A stretch of DNA of 64,000 bases from the NCBI GenBank assembly GCA_030267565.1, contig BRXU01000068.1, forward strand, positions 62,001 to 126,000. The letters run 5' to 3'. Source of the stretch: Pleodorina starrii (taxonomy: Eukaryota > Chlorophyta > Chlorophyceae > Chlamydomonadales > Volvocaceae). Positions 1 to 8,569 of the stretch are shown piece by piece. Position numbers and translations under genes: made by a program. The notes under the pieces are model-generated. The model had not been told where the DNA came from. It worked only from the letters and a program-made list of their open reading frames with translations, and ran no database searches. The first letter of the stretch is position 1. Each line of letters opens with the position of its first letter.

Positions 1-61
1 CACGACTTCTGGCCGCCCCTGGGCGTTCATTCTGTCGGCGGCATCTGCAACTTGCTCGCGA

Positions 62-556
62 TTATGGGTCGGCCCCGCGTAGCATCTGGATCTGCGGCCA
101 GATGGCGGCCCAGTAGGGCGCGGCCGTTGCGGCAAGTATCAAGGTCATGCGCCGGGCTGAAATGATGAGACGAGCGCCGGCGCGCAGCACGCGTTCCCGC
201 AGGCGGCGCAGGCTCCAAGGGGCTTTCGTGGCGCGCGCCATGGCCCGGCGCGCCACGTGCATGATCTGGTAGGCGAGCATGGCGACGAGCAACCGGACTT
301 CGTTGCAGGCGAAGGCATCGATGGGGGGCGTGACCGATTTCGGCTTCTTGCCGCGCAGATGGGTCTTGGCGCGATTGGTGGAGGACAGCGCTGGCGACAG
401 GACGTCCATCAGCTCGCCCATGTGGCCTTCTGCTTTGCCGCGCTGGCGATAATGGTCCAGCAGGGCCTGCCCCTTCATCTGGAAGCGCGAGATCGAGGTG
501 ACGAGGAAGAAGCGGTCGAGCAGCAGATCGCCCTCGCGTGTCCGTCGTCAGAATGA
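62..556 (-). pseudogene. IS1380-family transposase, C-terminal fragment
   Basis: The minus strand encodes the C-terminal part of a DDE transposase. The segment YRQRGKAEGHMGEL is the Y-R-x-K-G-x-A-E type signature of the IS1380 family and lies about 8 residues after the methionine at 478; the same frame continues upstream to about 556. The N-terminal two thirds, with the first two catalytic aspartates, are absent because the homology stops where an IS3-type end begins near 558. It ends in a normal stop at 62. This is a dead remnant with no expected function. Confidence 0.75.
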
Positions 557-587
557 TCAGCCCCACCTGAGTGGTCCATTTTGAAAG

Positions 588-700
588 TTAGTGCATGACC
601 AGCCTTTGGTCCACCGGCACAAAGGCTTCTGGGGCTGGTGGGCGATAGCCCAATGCGCTGTGCGGTCGTTTCGTGTTGTAATGCTTCCTCCACTGTTCGA
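588..700 (-). pseudogene. IS3-family orfB, extreme 3' fragment
   Basis: Reading the minus strand from 700 gives about 37 residues ending in a TAA at 588-590. It contains HYNTKRPHSALGYRPPAPEAF, the conserved C-terminus of IS3-group OrfB integrases. A candidate IS end (TGAGTGGTCC) follows at about 559-568. The fragment lies head to head with the IS3 5' portion that begins near 715, so it may be the missing 3' end of that element after an inversion. Confidence 0.7.
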
Positions 701-757
701 TTGGTCCTCCCCCACTGAAGTGGTCCGCCGTTATGTTTAGGAAACGGAGGATCGAGA

Positions 758-1036
758 ATGGCAAACAAACGACCGAAGCCGGAAGAGATTGTCTCGAAGT
801 TGCGGCAGGTTGAGGTTCTGATGGGGCAAGGCTTGTCCCGTCTGGACGCGATCAGGCGTATCGGCGTTGTCGAACAGACCTATTACCGCTGGCGCAAGCA
901 ATACGGCGGAATGGGCGTAGACCAGTTGAAAGAGCTGAAGCGCCTTCAGCAGGAGAATGAGCGGCTCAGGCGTGCGGTGTCTGACCTGACGTTGGACAAG
1001 CTAATCCTGACGGAGGCGGCCCGGGGAAACTTCTGA
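758..1036 (+). CDS. IS3-family OrfA (transposase helix-turn-helix subunit)
   Basis: This 92-residue protein begins KRPKPEEIVSKLRQ and carries the helix-turn-helix GLSRLDAIRRIGVVEQTYYRW followed by a leucine-zipper helix, the standard plan of IS3-family OrfA. OrfA binds IS ends and is joined to OrfB by a programmed frameshift. The OrfB frame is open across the OrfA stop at 1036. A candidate IS left end, TGAAGTGGTCCGCCG, lies about 40 bases upstream. The reading frame is complete, but the partner orfB is truncated, so the element is probably inactive. Confidence 0.85.
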   Translation: MANKRPKPEEIVSKLRQVEVLMGQGLSRLDAIRRIGVVEQTYYRWRKQYGGMGVDQLKELKRLQQENERLRRAVSDLTLDKLILTEAARGNF

Positions 1037-1596
1037 GCCCCGCTCGCCGCCGGGCCTGTATTGACCATGTCCGCAGTGAGCTGGGCATTTCCGAGCGACG
1101 GGCCTGCCAAGTGCTGCACCAGCACCGCTCAACACAGCGCAAGGTGCCACGAGGGCGGGCGGACGAAGATCTCCTGGTCGCCGACATGATTGAGCTGGCC
1201 CAGCAATACGGCCGTTATGGCTATCGTCGGATTGCGGCTCTGTTGCGGGATGCCGGATGGCAGGTGAACGACAAGCGGGTCGAGCGCTTATGGCGGCGAG
1301 AGGGACTGAAGGTGCCGGTAAAGCAACCAAAGAAGGGCCGACTATGGCTGAACGACGGATCCTGTGTCCGGTTGCGGCCGGAGTACCGGGATCATGTTTG
1401 GTCATATGACTTCGTCCACTGCCGCACCGACGACGGCAAGGTGTTTCGAACGCTGAACATCCTCGATGAATTCAGCCGCGAATGCCTGACGATCAGGGTG
1501 CGGCGCAAGCTGAACTCAACAGATGTGATCGATGCGCTGACAGACCTGTTCATCATTCGCGGCGTGCCAGCCTTCATTCGTTCCGACAACGTCCTA
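1000..1596 (+). pseudogene. IS3-family OrfB integrase, 3'-truncated
   Basis: The OrfB frame runs from the end of orfA (LSPARRRACIDHV), through the HTH_21 segment RYGYRRIAALLRDAGW, into the rve DDE core: WSYDFVHCRTDDGK holds the first Asp and AFIRSDN the second. Homology stops right after RSDN at about 1596, where the next expected residues are G-P-E-F. A short non-homologous tail then runs to a stop at 1620. The glutamate of the DDE triad and the C-terminus are lost, so the gene is non-functional. Confidence 0.8.
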
Positions 1597-1688
1597 TGTC
1601 GGGAAGGATTTGCCGCTTGAGGCATCAGTTCACGGGGCATCCGAGCGACTGGATGCCTTGAAGATGGTTGCCCAGACGGGCTCCGCCG

Positions 1689-2348
1689 TCAAGAAGTGGT
1701 CTCTTCCATAGCAAATACTGTCAACGGCGGGTTGGTCATCACCCAATCCACCGGCTGGTGCCAGTCGAAGAAGTCCCGGCCCTCGCCGATCTCGCACCAG
1801 TGCCGATCGAGATGGGCCGGGAAGCCATCGTGGAACGCCCCCTGCCCCCGCGCCGGATCGAGCACGCGGCCGCTCAGGCCCGGGGCGAAATGCCCGATTA
1901 CCGCGGCTGCAAGTTCCGGCGGCGTCATCACCAGGTCCCGAGCCGGCGCGTTCTTGGCCGGCACCAAGCCGCCCCGCCCGGACGGGGCAGCGCGCACCAC
2001 CGACCCCATCCCAAGCAGCTTCGCCGCCTTCAGCACGGTCGCGACTGTCGCGCCCAGATCCCGCTCGAGCGCGATGACCGACGGTCGGCTGACCCCGATG
2101 CGGGTGGCGAGCTCCGCCTGGCTCAAGCCTTTGGCGCGGCGCCGCGCGGCCAGCATCGCCGCCGCCTGTGCGCGATCCGGCGCCCAGCCCCAGCGTAAGC
2201 CCAGCACCGCCATCACCGCGACAAGAGCGTGGACACCCCCTTCTCCCCGCTCGAGCGCCCGCAGCGTCGGCAGGCTGATCTGCGCCATGGAGGCGACATC
2301 GGCCTGGGTCAGACTGCGGGCACGGCGTGTCACGCGGAGAAGATACAT
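1689..2348 (-). pseudogene. HTH-HTH-methyltransferase-like protein, copy A, 3'-truncated
   Basis: This is the first of three related genes in the window. It encodes two XRE-type helix-turn-helix segments (near residues 14-35 and 73-95) followed by a SAM-methyltransferase-like domain with motif I DPARGQGAF and the motif IV start NPP. After NPP the sequence departs from the other copies and ends after a few unrelated residues, so the C-terminal third is gone. Bases 1727-1952 match copy C exactly, whereas the HTH half is clearly diverged, which indicates recombination between paralogues. The start at 2348 aligns with the start chosen for copies B and C and is preceded by the same CCTTGAC. The intact homologues would be predicted DNA-binding adenine methyltransferases; this copy should be inactive. 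Confidence 0.8.
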
Positions 2349-2537
2349 GTCAAGGATCGTTGCTATTCTTTAGAACAAAAAAGAAAGGATACTTGACATC
2401 ATCTGCGATAGATCGAGTAGAAGCACCAGACAAAAAATGTCGAGAAGGGCGGAAAGCGGTCTGTTGACGGTGCGGCATCGAGCCCGCAAGAACACTAAGA
2501 AAGCGGCCACTCGCGCAACGCGCATGGAAAGGCAGCG

Positions 2538-3059
2538 CTAAGTTCGACGGAACAGAGCAAGCCGTCGCGCCAGCTGCGGCGCGGGGAGTCGCACCGTCGG
2601 ATCGTCGCGCCAGAGTTCTAGCGCCGCCGCTAAGATGTCGTCGCCGCAGAGCGCCAGACGCTTGAGTTCATCGATCACCCATAGCACCCCATGCACGCGG
2701 CGGCCGTCATCCGCCGCCACGCCGCGCAAGAGTCCGTCGCCGGTCAAGAGGATCGCGCCATCATGGCAGCGTGTCGTGACGAGGCAGAAGCAGTCATTGG
2801 CTGAAAGCCTCGGGATAGTGGCCTTGATCGCGAAGGCTTCGGCCACCCGTTCGGGCGGCAGATCGTAGATCGCGATTCCGGCATCCAGCACCGCCCATTC
2901 CTGTGGGGTGAACCGGATTAGTTCGGATTCCCTAACGGGCAAGGGGATCACCAGCCGGTAGGGTAGCCGCACCAGCAGATGCAAAAGCCGCGCTTTGCGA
3001 AGGTCGATGAGGCAGGAAGCGTCATTGACGACGACGATGGGAGCTTCGTTCTGTTTCAC
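2538..3059 (-). CDS. PIN-like domain protein, putative toxin partner
   Basis: This 173-residue protein opens with VVVNDASCLIDLRKA, the N-terminal Asp-containing beta strand typical of PIN-like nuclease folds, and has further acidic positions in LSANDCFCLV and LLTGDGLLR. PIN-type proteins are usually metal-dependent ribonucleases. Its ATG overlaps the stop of the upstream XRE-ImmA gene (ATGA, 3056-3059), so the two are translationally coupled. Pairs of an XRE plus ImmA/IrrE-type protease and a PIN-like protein are a known toxin-antitoxin-like arrangement. Function is inferred from fold and context. The gene abuts a CBASS locus on the other strand. Confidence 0.7.
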   Translation of the reverse strand: MKQNEAPIVVVNDASCLIDLRKARLLHLLVRLPYRLVIPLPVRESELIRFTPQEWAVLDAGIAIYDLPPERVAEAFAIKATIPRLSANDCFCLVTTRCHDGAILLTGDGLLRGVAADDGRRVHGVLWVIDELKRLALCGDDILAAALELWRDDPTVRLPAPQLARRLALFRRT

Positions 3060-4141
3060 TGGTCACGCGGCCCCCGCATTTCTTCTTCTATCTTGGCAAG
3101 GGGAACCTTGAGAAGTTGCGCCGCCCGGACAGGCGAAATCATCTCTTCGGCGAGCGCCCGATAGACCAGCCGCTCAAAGCGGAGCGGCTTCTCGAACGCG
3201 CCGAGTCCTTGCCCATCTTCAATGGGAGACGGCTCATCGGTGCGCCAGGCGCGCGCATAGGTTCGGAACGCGTAATCGACGGTCGGTTCCGGCAGTAGCC
3301 CGACATCGCGCAGCCGGATCAACATTGCCGCCGCCGACATCCCGTAGAACTGCTTCAAGCGGATCAACTCGTGATAGGTAATCCCGTGCCGGTCTTCGCC
3401 GACTTCCTTTCGCAGATGATCGGCAGGCGCGAGGAATGCCCCCGCGAAGCGGTGCATCGCCTTTTCGAGTTTCATGTTGGCTGGACCAGCCACGTCCTTG
3501 ATGACGCGGTGCGCAAGCTCGTGTGCAAGGTTGAACCGCTTGCGCTCGATATTGGTCCGGCTTGAGATGACCACGACTTCGGTATCCGGCTTGCCGCCGG
3601 TGCGCTTCACGGCACAGGCTAGGCCGTCGAACCGCTCCGGAAGGTCCGCCTCAATCACCTTGACCCCCTTCCTTTCAAGAAGATCGGTGATACTCGGGAT
3701 CGGATCGTTTCCAAGCTCCCATTTCCGGCGCAACTCCCTCGCCTTATGTTCGATCTCGTCGGGCGAACCTACGGCATCGCACCGAACCTCCACGAACGGA
3801 TCGGCGGGCTTTTCGAGGCCGAGAATGTCTTCGATGTCAAGGTAGTCTTCCAGCTTTTCGATCACGAGAGCTTCGGCATGGGCGCGATCCCTGGCCGAGG
3901 TTGCGGAATGCTTCCGAAACTCCACTCCCGACAGTTCCGCGACCTGGCCGCTCATCAGGAAGTCGAGCGACACGCCGAGGGCCTTGCCTAGACCGACGAG
4001 GACAGAGGACGAGGGCATCATCTTGCCGCCCTCGTATTTGCTGATCGCTTGGGCGGAAACGGGCGGAGAAACGCGTTCGGACAGGGCCTGCAAGGACAGT
4101 CCCGCCCTCTTTCTTGCCAGCTTCAGTCGATCCGCGAACAT
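3056..4141 (-). CDS. XRE-family regulator fused to ImmA/IrrE-type zinc peptidase
   Basis: The 361-residue protein has an N-terminal XRE helix-turn-helix (about residues 4-60, with SAQAISKYEGGKMMPS) and an ImmA/IrrE metallopeptidase domain with the zinc motif HELAH at 207-211. ImmA-like enzymes cleave repressors; fused to XRE they act as regulators or antitoxins of an adjacent gene. The start at 4141 is preferred over an upstream in-frame ATG at 4234 because GGAGG lies a few bases before it and the XRE domain begins at once. A strong promoter lies upstream. The downstream PIN-like gene overlaps by four bases. Confidence 0.85.
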   Translation of the reverse strand: MFADRLKLARKRAGLSLQALSERVSPPVSAQAISKYEGGKMMPSSSVLVGLGKALGVSLDFLMSGQVAELSGVEFRKHSATSARDRAHAEALVIEKLEDYLDIEDILGLEKPADPFVEVRCDAVGSPDEIEHKARELRRKWELGNDPIPSITDLLERKGVKVIEADLPERFDGLACAVKRTGGKPDTEVVVISSRTNIERKRFNLAHELAHRVIKDVAGPANMKLEKAMHRFAGAFLAPADHLRKEVGEDRHGITYHELIRLKQFYGMSAAAMLIRLRDVGLLPEPTVDYAFRTYARAWRTDEPSPIEDGQGLGAFEKPLRFERLVYRALAEEMISPVRAAQLLKVPLAKIEEEMRGPRDQ

Positions 4142-4190
4142 GCCATCCTCCTTCTGCCTCGTAGTTGATAAACGCAAATTCTTATGATAT

Positions 4191-4219
4191 ATATAAACAC
4201 ATGGTTGCGACTCAGTCAA
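4191..4219 (-). promoter_or_regulatory. Promoter of the XRE-ImmA/PIN operon
   Basis: On the minus strand TTGACT (4219-4214) is separated by 17 bases from TTATAT (4196-4191), a near-consensus sigma-70-type promoter about 50 bases before the chosen start. The AT-rich 4170-4200 stretch lies between the two divergent operons and may also serve the plus-strand DUF2188/CBASS genes. Confidence 0.6.
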
Positions 4220-4244
4220 CTGAAATCGACACATGGAACTTGTA

Positions 4245-4469
4245 ATGTCTAAGAAAAATCAGCATGTTGTGCCGCATCCGAGCGGCTGGGCAGTGAGGGG
4301 GGCGGGCAACGAGCGCGCCTCTTCCGTCCACGGGACGCAACGCGAGGCTATCGCGGCCGCGCGTCAAGCCGCCATGCGCCAGGGCAGCGAGATGCTGATC
4401 CATGGCGAGAACGGTCGCATCCGCGAGCGCAACACCTACGGCGGTGATCCGCATCCGCCGAAGGGGTAA
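4245..4469 (+). CDS. DUF2188 domain protein
   Basis: This small 74-residue protein has the DUF2188 pattern: HVVPHPSGWAVRG, a central AIAAARQAA helix, and SEMLIHGENGRIRERNTYG near the C-terminus. Proteins of this family are short stand-alone domains of unknown role. The ATG at 4245 is chosen because the conserved domain begins immediately; an in-frame ATG at 4233 would add four residues. The gene lies 14 bases before capV in the same direction and is probably co-transcribed with the CBASS genes, but a role in CBASS is not established. Confidence 0.75.
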   Translation: MSKKNQHVVPHPSGWAVRGAGNERASSVHGTQREAIAAARQAAMRQGSEMLIHGENGRIRERNTYGGDPHPPKG

Positions 4470-4483
4470 CAGTCAAGAACTAG

Positions 4484-5422
4484 ATGGACACCTGCATGAG
4501 AAGTGGCGAGAATCAAAGGAAAATACGTCGTATCCTTTCCATCGATGGGGGTGGGATCAAGGGCACTATGCCTGCTGCCTTCCTTGCTGCGCTCGAGGAG
4601 GACTTGGGCGAACCCATCGGTCGCTACTTTGATCTCATCGCGGGGACATCGACGGGGGGCATCATTGCACTCGGGCTAGGCCTAGGGAGGACAGCAAAAG
4701 AATTGCTTGAACTCTACGAGCGCCGCGGTCCGATCATCTTTGGCCAGACTGCTGAAGAAACCAAAAAGCCCGGGAAGCTGCGGCAGTTGTGGTGCAGCCT
4801 CACAGCAAAGGGGCGGCATATTGTTCGGTCAAAGCATAACGCGGATGTTCTTGCCGAAGAGATCAGATCTGTCTTGGGCGATGAGCGTATAGGTCAGTCA
4901 AAAACCAGGTTGGTTGTTCCAGCATGGGACGCAGATCTCCGCAGCCCTTATATTTACAAAACCGCACATCACACGCGTCTGCAGACCGACTTTCGCAAAA
5001 CGGCACTGGATGCCGCTATGGCGACCGCCGCCGCCCCAACTTATTTCAAACGGCACCGCACGGCTGATGACGTTGGCCTGACAGATGGCGGGACATGGGC
5101 CAACAACCCTACGGCGCTTGCCGTAGTCGAGGCCATAACTCTTCTAGGGTGGCACCCTTCAGATCTGCGCATTTTGAGTTTGGGCTGTCTGGATGAGGTT
5201 TACATGCTACCCGAGAGTGCAGGGGCCGCAAGTCTTGGACTCAAGATCCTTAACCTTTATGCAGATGGGCAGTCGCACGGCGCCCTCGGCATGGCGAAGC
5301 TCCTGACAGGCCACGGCTACGATGGGGAGCGCATTTATCGATATTCGCCATCCGTCCCCAGCGGGTTCTTCTCGCTCGACGATACTTCGAAGATCGGCCG
5401 CCTTAACAGGCCGCTGAAATAG
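4484..5422 (+). pseudogene. capV: CapV-type patatin phospholipase (CBASS effector), interrupted near the 3' end
   Basis: The protein is a patatin-like phospholipase of the CapV group, which degrades membrane phospholipids when activated by a cyclic nucleotide in CBASS defence. Visible motifs are the oxyanion-hole DGGGIKG at 21-27, the nucleophile elbow GTSTG at 54-58 and the catalytic DGG at 201-203. After residue 306 the frame enters an inserted IS and stops five codons later (5422), so about the last 33 native residues are cut off; they are found at 6777-6876. The catalytic dyad remains, but stability and activity of the shortened protein are uncertain. The native frame would be restored by precise loss of the IS and one TTAA. 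Confidence 0.85.
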
Positions 5423-6776
5423 TCCTGCCTCGACAGTGGTTTGAGAACATGATTCACCGTCGGCATGATAACGGCGGGGGTTATGATGCGCGGGACGGAC
5501 GAGGCGAGCGGGTCGCTGTTCAGCTATGTGGACCTGGAGGCGCGCATCCCCGCGCGGCATCCGTTGCGCAAGATCCGGCAGGTGGTGAACGACGCGCTGG
5601 CCAGCCTGGATGGCGAGTTCGAGGCGCTTTACACCGATTTCGGCCGCCCCTCGATCCCGCCGGAACGGCTGATCCGGGCGAGCCTGATCCAGATCCTGTT
5701 CTCGGTCCGCTCCGAGCGGCAGTTGATGGAACAGATGCAGTATAACCTCTTGTTCCGCTGGTTCGTCGGCCTCGGGATTGACGACGCCGTCTGGGTGCCG
5801 ACCGTCTTCACCAAGAACCGCGACCGGCTACTGACCACCGGGATGTCGCGCAAGGTGATGGCAGCGATCCTGGCCCATCGCGAGGTCGCGCCGCTCTTGT
5901 CGGACGACCACTTCTCGGTCGATGGCACACTGGTGAAGGCCTGGGCCTCCATGAAGAGCTTCCAGCCGAAGGCGACCGACACGCCGTCTGACGACGATCC
6001 GGGCGGCCCGCCCGGTCCAGACAGCCCCACCGAAGACCACCCTGAGCCGACACCGTCCGAGACCGACCCGATGTCCCGCCCCACCCACCAGAACCGCAAT
6101 GCCGAAGTCGATTTCCGGGGCCAGAAGCGCTCCAATGCCACCCATGCCTCGACGACCGACCCCGACGCGCGGCTCTACAAGAAATCCCCCGGCACCGGCG
6201 CGATGCTGTGCTTCATCGGGCATGCGCTGATGGAGAACCGGAATGGGCTCATCGTGCAGGGCGACCTTACGCAGGCCGACGGTCACGCGGAACGGCGTGC
6301 CGCACTGGACATGATCCACCGCCATTCACCCGGCTCGACCCGACAGTTGACGCTCGGCGCCGACAAGGGGTTCGACGCGGCAGAGTTCGTCGCCGACCTG
6401 CGAAAAGCCTGCATAACACCCCATATCGCGCAGAAATCGAGATATTCAGCGATCGACGGCCGCACCACCCGGCACGAGGGTTACTCCCTGTCGATCAAAC
6501 ACCGCAAACGGATCGAAGAGGCATTTGGCTGGGCCAAAACCGTCGGTGGCATGGCCCAGACCGTCTATCGGGGCATCGAACGGGTGCGTTCCCGCTTCAT
6601 CCTGACGATGACTGCCAACAACCTCGCGCGACTGCCTCGGCTGTTGGCCGCATGATGACGAAAAACCGCGTCAGTCACACACACGCGTTTCAGAACAAAA
6701 AGCGCACGGCCGGGCAGCAAAGCCGGCAACCAAGGGAAACCGTTCCGGCCCGGCGACTATTTCAGCGGCCTGTTAA
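5403..6776. mobile_element. Complete IS (IS5-like) with TTAA target duplication, inside capV
   Basis: The element spans about 5407-6772. Its ends are 18-bp perfect inverted repeats starting CAGGCCGCTGAAATAG (5407-5424, and complemented at 6755-6772), flanked on both sides by TTAA (5403-5406 and 6773-6776), the likely target-site duplication. It carries a single transposase gene. Intact ends and duplication suggest a recent insertion. Because TTAA also extends the inverted repeat, the exact outer boundary could be shifted by a few bases. Confidence 0.85.
5465..6655 (+). CDS. IS5-like (DUF772) transposase
   Basis: This 396-residue DDE transposase has the N-terminal DUF772 region (ARHPLRKIRQVV, RPSIPPERLIRASLIQ), the first catalytic Asp in HFSVDGTLVKAWASMKSF, the second in LTLGADKGFDAAEF, and the C-terminal RKRIEEAFGWAKT supplying the glutamate. 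A polar proline/aspartate-rich linker (about residues 177-215) precedes the central strand. The whole frame is open, so the transposase should be functional. Start codons at 5483 and 5486 are alternatives to 5465. Confidence 0.85.
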   Translation: MITAGVMMRGTDEASGSLFSYVDLEARIPARHPLRKIRQVVNDALASLDGEFEALYTDFGRPSIPPERLIRASLIQILFSVRSERQLMEQMQYNLLFRWFVGLGIDDAVWVPTVFTKNRDRLLTTGMSRKVMAAILAHREVAPLLSDDHFSVDGTLVKAWASMKSFQPKATDTPSDDDPGGPPGPDSPTEDHPEPTPSETDPMSRPTHQNRNAEVDFRGQKRSNATHASTTDPDARLYKKSPGTGAMLCFIGHALMENRNGLIVQGDLTQADGHAERRAALDMIHRHSPGSTRQLTLGADKGFDAAEFVADLRKACITPHIAQKSRYSAIDGRTTRHEGYSLSIKHRKRIEEAFGWAKTVGGMAQTVYRGIERVRSRFILTMTANNLARLPRLLAA

Positions 6777-6876
6777 GGGGCTTGGCATGTCTGCAGCTCG
6801 GAAGGCGAAGCCCCATCTTGCGCCTGTCTTTTTCACCGAACCCGCCGACGCATTTGTGCCGGTCCATCAACTCTAA
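6777..6876 (+). pseudogene. capV: capV 3' fragment downstream of the IS
   Basis: Immediately after the right TTAA duplication, about 33 codons run in the frame that continues capV across the insertion, ending in TAA at 6874-6876, 11 bases before the CD-NTase start. Continuity of frame, a normal stop and close spacing to the next gene show that capV and the CD-NTase were one operon. Confidence 0.75.
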
Positions 6877-6887
6877 GAGGATGCGGG

Positions 6888-8093
6888 ATGAACCAGATGT
6901 TGCGAACGGCACTGACCGACGGCGATATTCGGCGGCGCAGCGAGATCTTCTCAATCCTTGATGAGATCGGCGAAGATCTTGATATAACAGAAACTCAATT
7001 TGAGCGGGCTCGCCAGAGCTATGGTGCGGTGGGTGACTGGCTGTCGGGATCGACCGACCCGTTGCTGGTCAACGTCTTGGTCTACCTTCAGGGATCAACC
7101 GCTCTCGGAACGGCCGTAAAGCCGATCGGGGACAGGGAGTTCGACGTTGATTTGATCTGTTTCTGCGCGGGTGTCGCTTCCGGTATTTCTCCTGCGGATT
7201 TGAAGGCTGCCGTTGGCAATCGCCTCAAGGAGCATGCCACCTACGCACGGATCATCGAGGAAAAGAAGCGGTGCTGGCGCCTCAACTATCAGGGCGACTT
7301 CCACCTTGATCTTTCCCCAACCATTTCCAACCCATTCTGCGCGAACAAGGGCGAGCTTGTTCCGGACCGGACCCTCAAGCAGTGGCACCCGACAAACCCG
7401 AGAGCCTACAAGGCATTGTTTGACCAGCGGGCTCTGCTTAAGCCCACCTTCGTGCGCACCCAAATCGCCATGCAACAGCGGGATACGGCGAAAGTGGAGC
7501 CTTTCCCTATTCGGCAGGCCGTCAAAGGTATCCTGCGCCGCATCGTGCAGTTACTTAAGCGTCACCGGGACATCTTTTACGAAAACAACACGGAAGACGT
7601 GGCCCCGATTTCCGTGATCATAACCACGCTCGCCATGCAGGCTTATGAGTATTGCGTCCGGCGGCATGTCTTCGCGGATGAGATGGATGTGCTGGTCGAA
7701 GTGATACGAATGATGCCGCACTTCATCGAGCGGCCTATCTTGGACGGGCGGCAAGGCTATGCGGTCCCGAACGAGACGACCCATGGGGAAAATTTCGCGG
7801 ACAACTGGAACAAGGATCCGCGCCGCGCACCGGCATTTTATACTTGGCACGCGCAGGCCTTGCTGGATTTTGAAGCCATCCGCGATGCCGTTGGTCAGGA
7901 TCGTCTATCCCTCAATATGGAGCGCTCCTTTGGCTCCGGCGTCACCGGAAGAGTTCTTGGAAGTCGTGTTAGTGCGGTCTCCGACGGCCGAAAAGCAGGC
8001 TTGCTTTCCGTCGCCCCCCTTGTGGGACTGACAACGTCAAAGACCGCTGCGTCAACGCCTGTTCCTGCAAACACTTTTTTCGGCGATCAATGA
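6888..8093 (+). CDS. CBASS CD-NTase (cGAS/DncV-like nucleotidyltransferase)
   Basis: This 401-residue enzyme belongs to the cGAS/DncV-like family that makes cyclic oligonucleotide second messengers on phage infection. The catalytic core is visible as LQGSTALGT (GS at 69-70), the metal-binding DVD at 86-88 in REFDVDLI, and a third acidic residue at D141 in FHLDLSP. It starts after an AAGAGG ribosome-binding site. The downstream E2-like gene overlaps its stop by four bases. Upstream lies the effector capV, now split by an IS, so transcription from the original promoter may be reduced. The exact nucleotide product cannot be read from sequence. Confidence 0.88.
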   Translation: MNQMLRTALTDGDIRRRSEIFSILDEIGEDLDITETQFERARQSYGAVGDWLSGSTDPLLVNVLVYLQGSTALGTAVKPIGDREFDVDLICFCAGVASGISPADLKAAVGNRLKEHATYARIIEEKKRCWRLNYQGDFHLDLSPTISNPFCANKGELVPDRTLKQWHPTNPRAYKALFDQRALLKPTFVRTQIAMQQRDTAKVEPFPIRQAVKGILRRIVQLLKRHRDIFYENNTEDVAPISVIITTLAMQAYEYCVRRHVFADEMDVLVEVIRMMPHFIERPILDGRQGYAVPNETTHGENFADNWNKDPRRAPAFYTWHAQALLDFEAIRDAVGQDRLSLNMERSFGSGVTGRVLGSRVSAVSDGRKAGLLSVAPLVGLTTSKTAASTPVPANTFFGDQ

Positions 8094-8569
8094 AGGGACG
8101 TGGCGGGCGGAAAGAGCTAACGCTGTCGCAGCAACTACTGTTTCTGCGCACCAATCCTTCCATCGAGGGTGAGGGCACAGTTCGCGCGAACAAACTGACA
8201 TGGTTGATGGCTGTTCAGCCGACGGCGTTGGCGCGCACTTACCGGGCATGCATCATATACTTACCCGGAGCAACGCCCTCCGTTCAGATTGTCGAGCCAA
8301 ATCTAGAACTTCTTGCGACCGGTCGCGCACTACCTCATGTCTATAGGAACCCTCTTCGCCTCTGCCTTTACCTGCCAGGGGCCGGGGAGTGGAAAGCAAC
8401 GAAGCGGCTCGACCAGACCATCGTCCCGTGGACCTACCTCTGGCTCTACTACTTCGAGGACTGGCTCGGAACCGACGACTGGAAAGGCGGCGGGCGGCAT
8501 CCAGTGGAGCAACCGGAAACACCGCAGAATCGAGCGCTGCGGCGGTCAGCTGCCAGAAGGGTCGTGTAG
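8090..8569 (+). CDS. E2-like protein of short type II CBASS
   Basis: The 159-residue protein carries the prokaryotic E2-like pattern: VYRNPLRLCLYLPG with the candidate catalytic Cys92, then IVPWTYLWLYYFEDWL and GGGRHP. In short type II CBASS such a protein, without an E1 or JAB partner, acts on the CD-NTase and tunes its activity. The start overlaps the CD-NTase stop (ATGA). No E1 or JAB gene follows, which supports the short type II assignment. The C-terminal tail after HP is basic and poorly conserved. Confidence 0.75.
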   Translation: MKGRGGRKELTLSQQLLFLRTNPSIEGEGTVRANKLTWLMAVQPTALARTYRACIIYLPGATPSVQIVEPNLELLATGRALPHVYRNPLRLCLYLPGAGEWKATKRLDQTIVPWTYLWLYYFEDWLGTDDWKGGGRHPVEQPETPQNRALRRSAARRVV

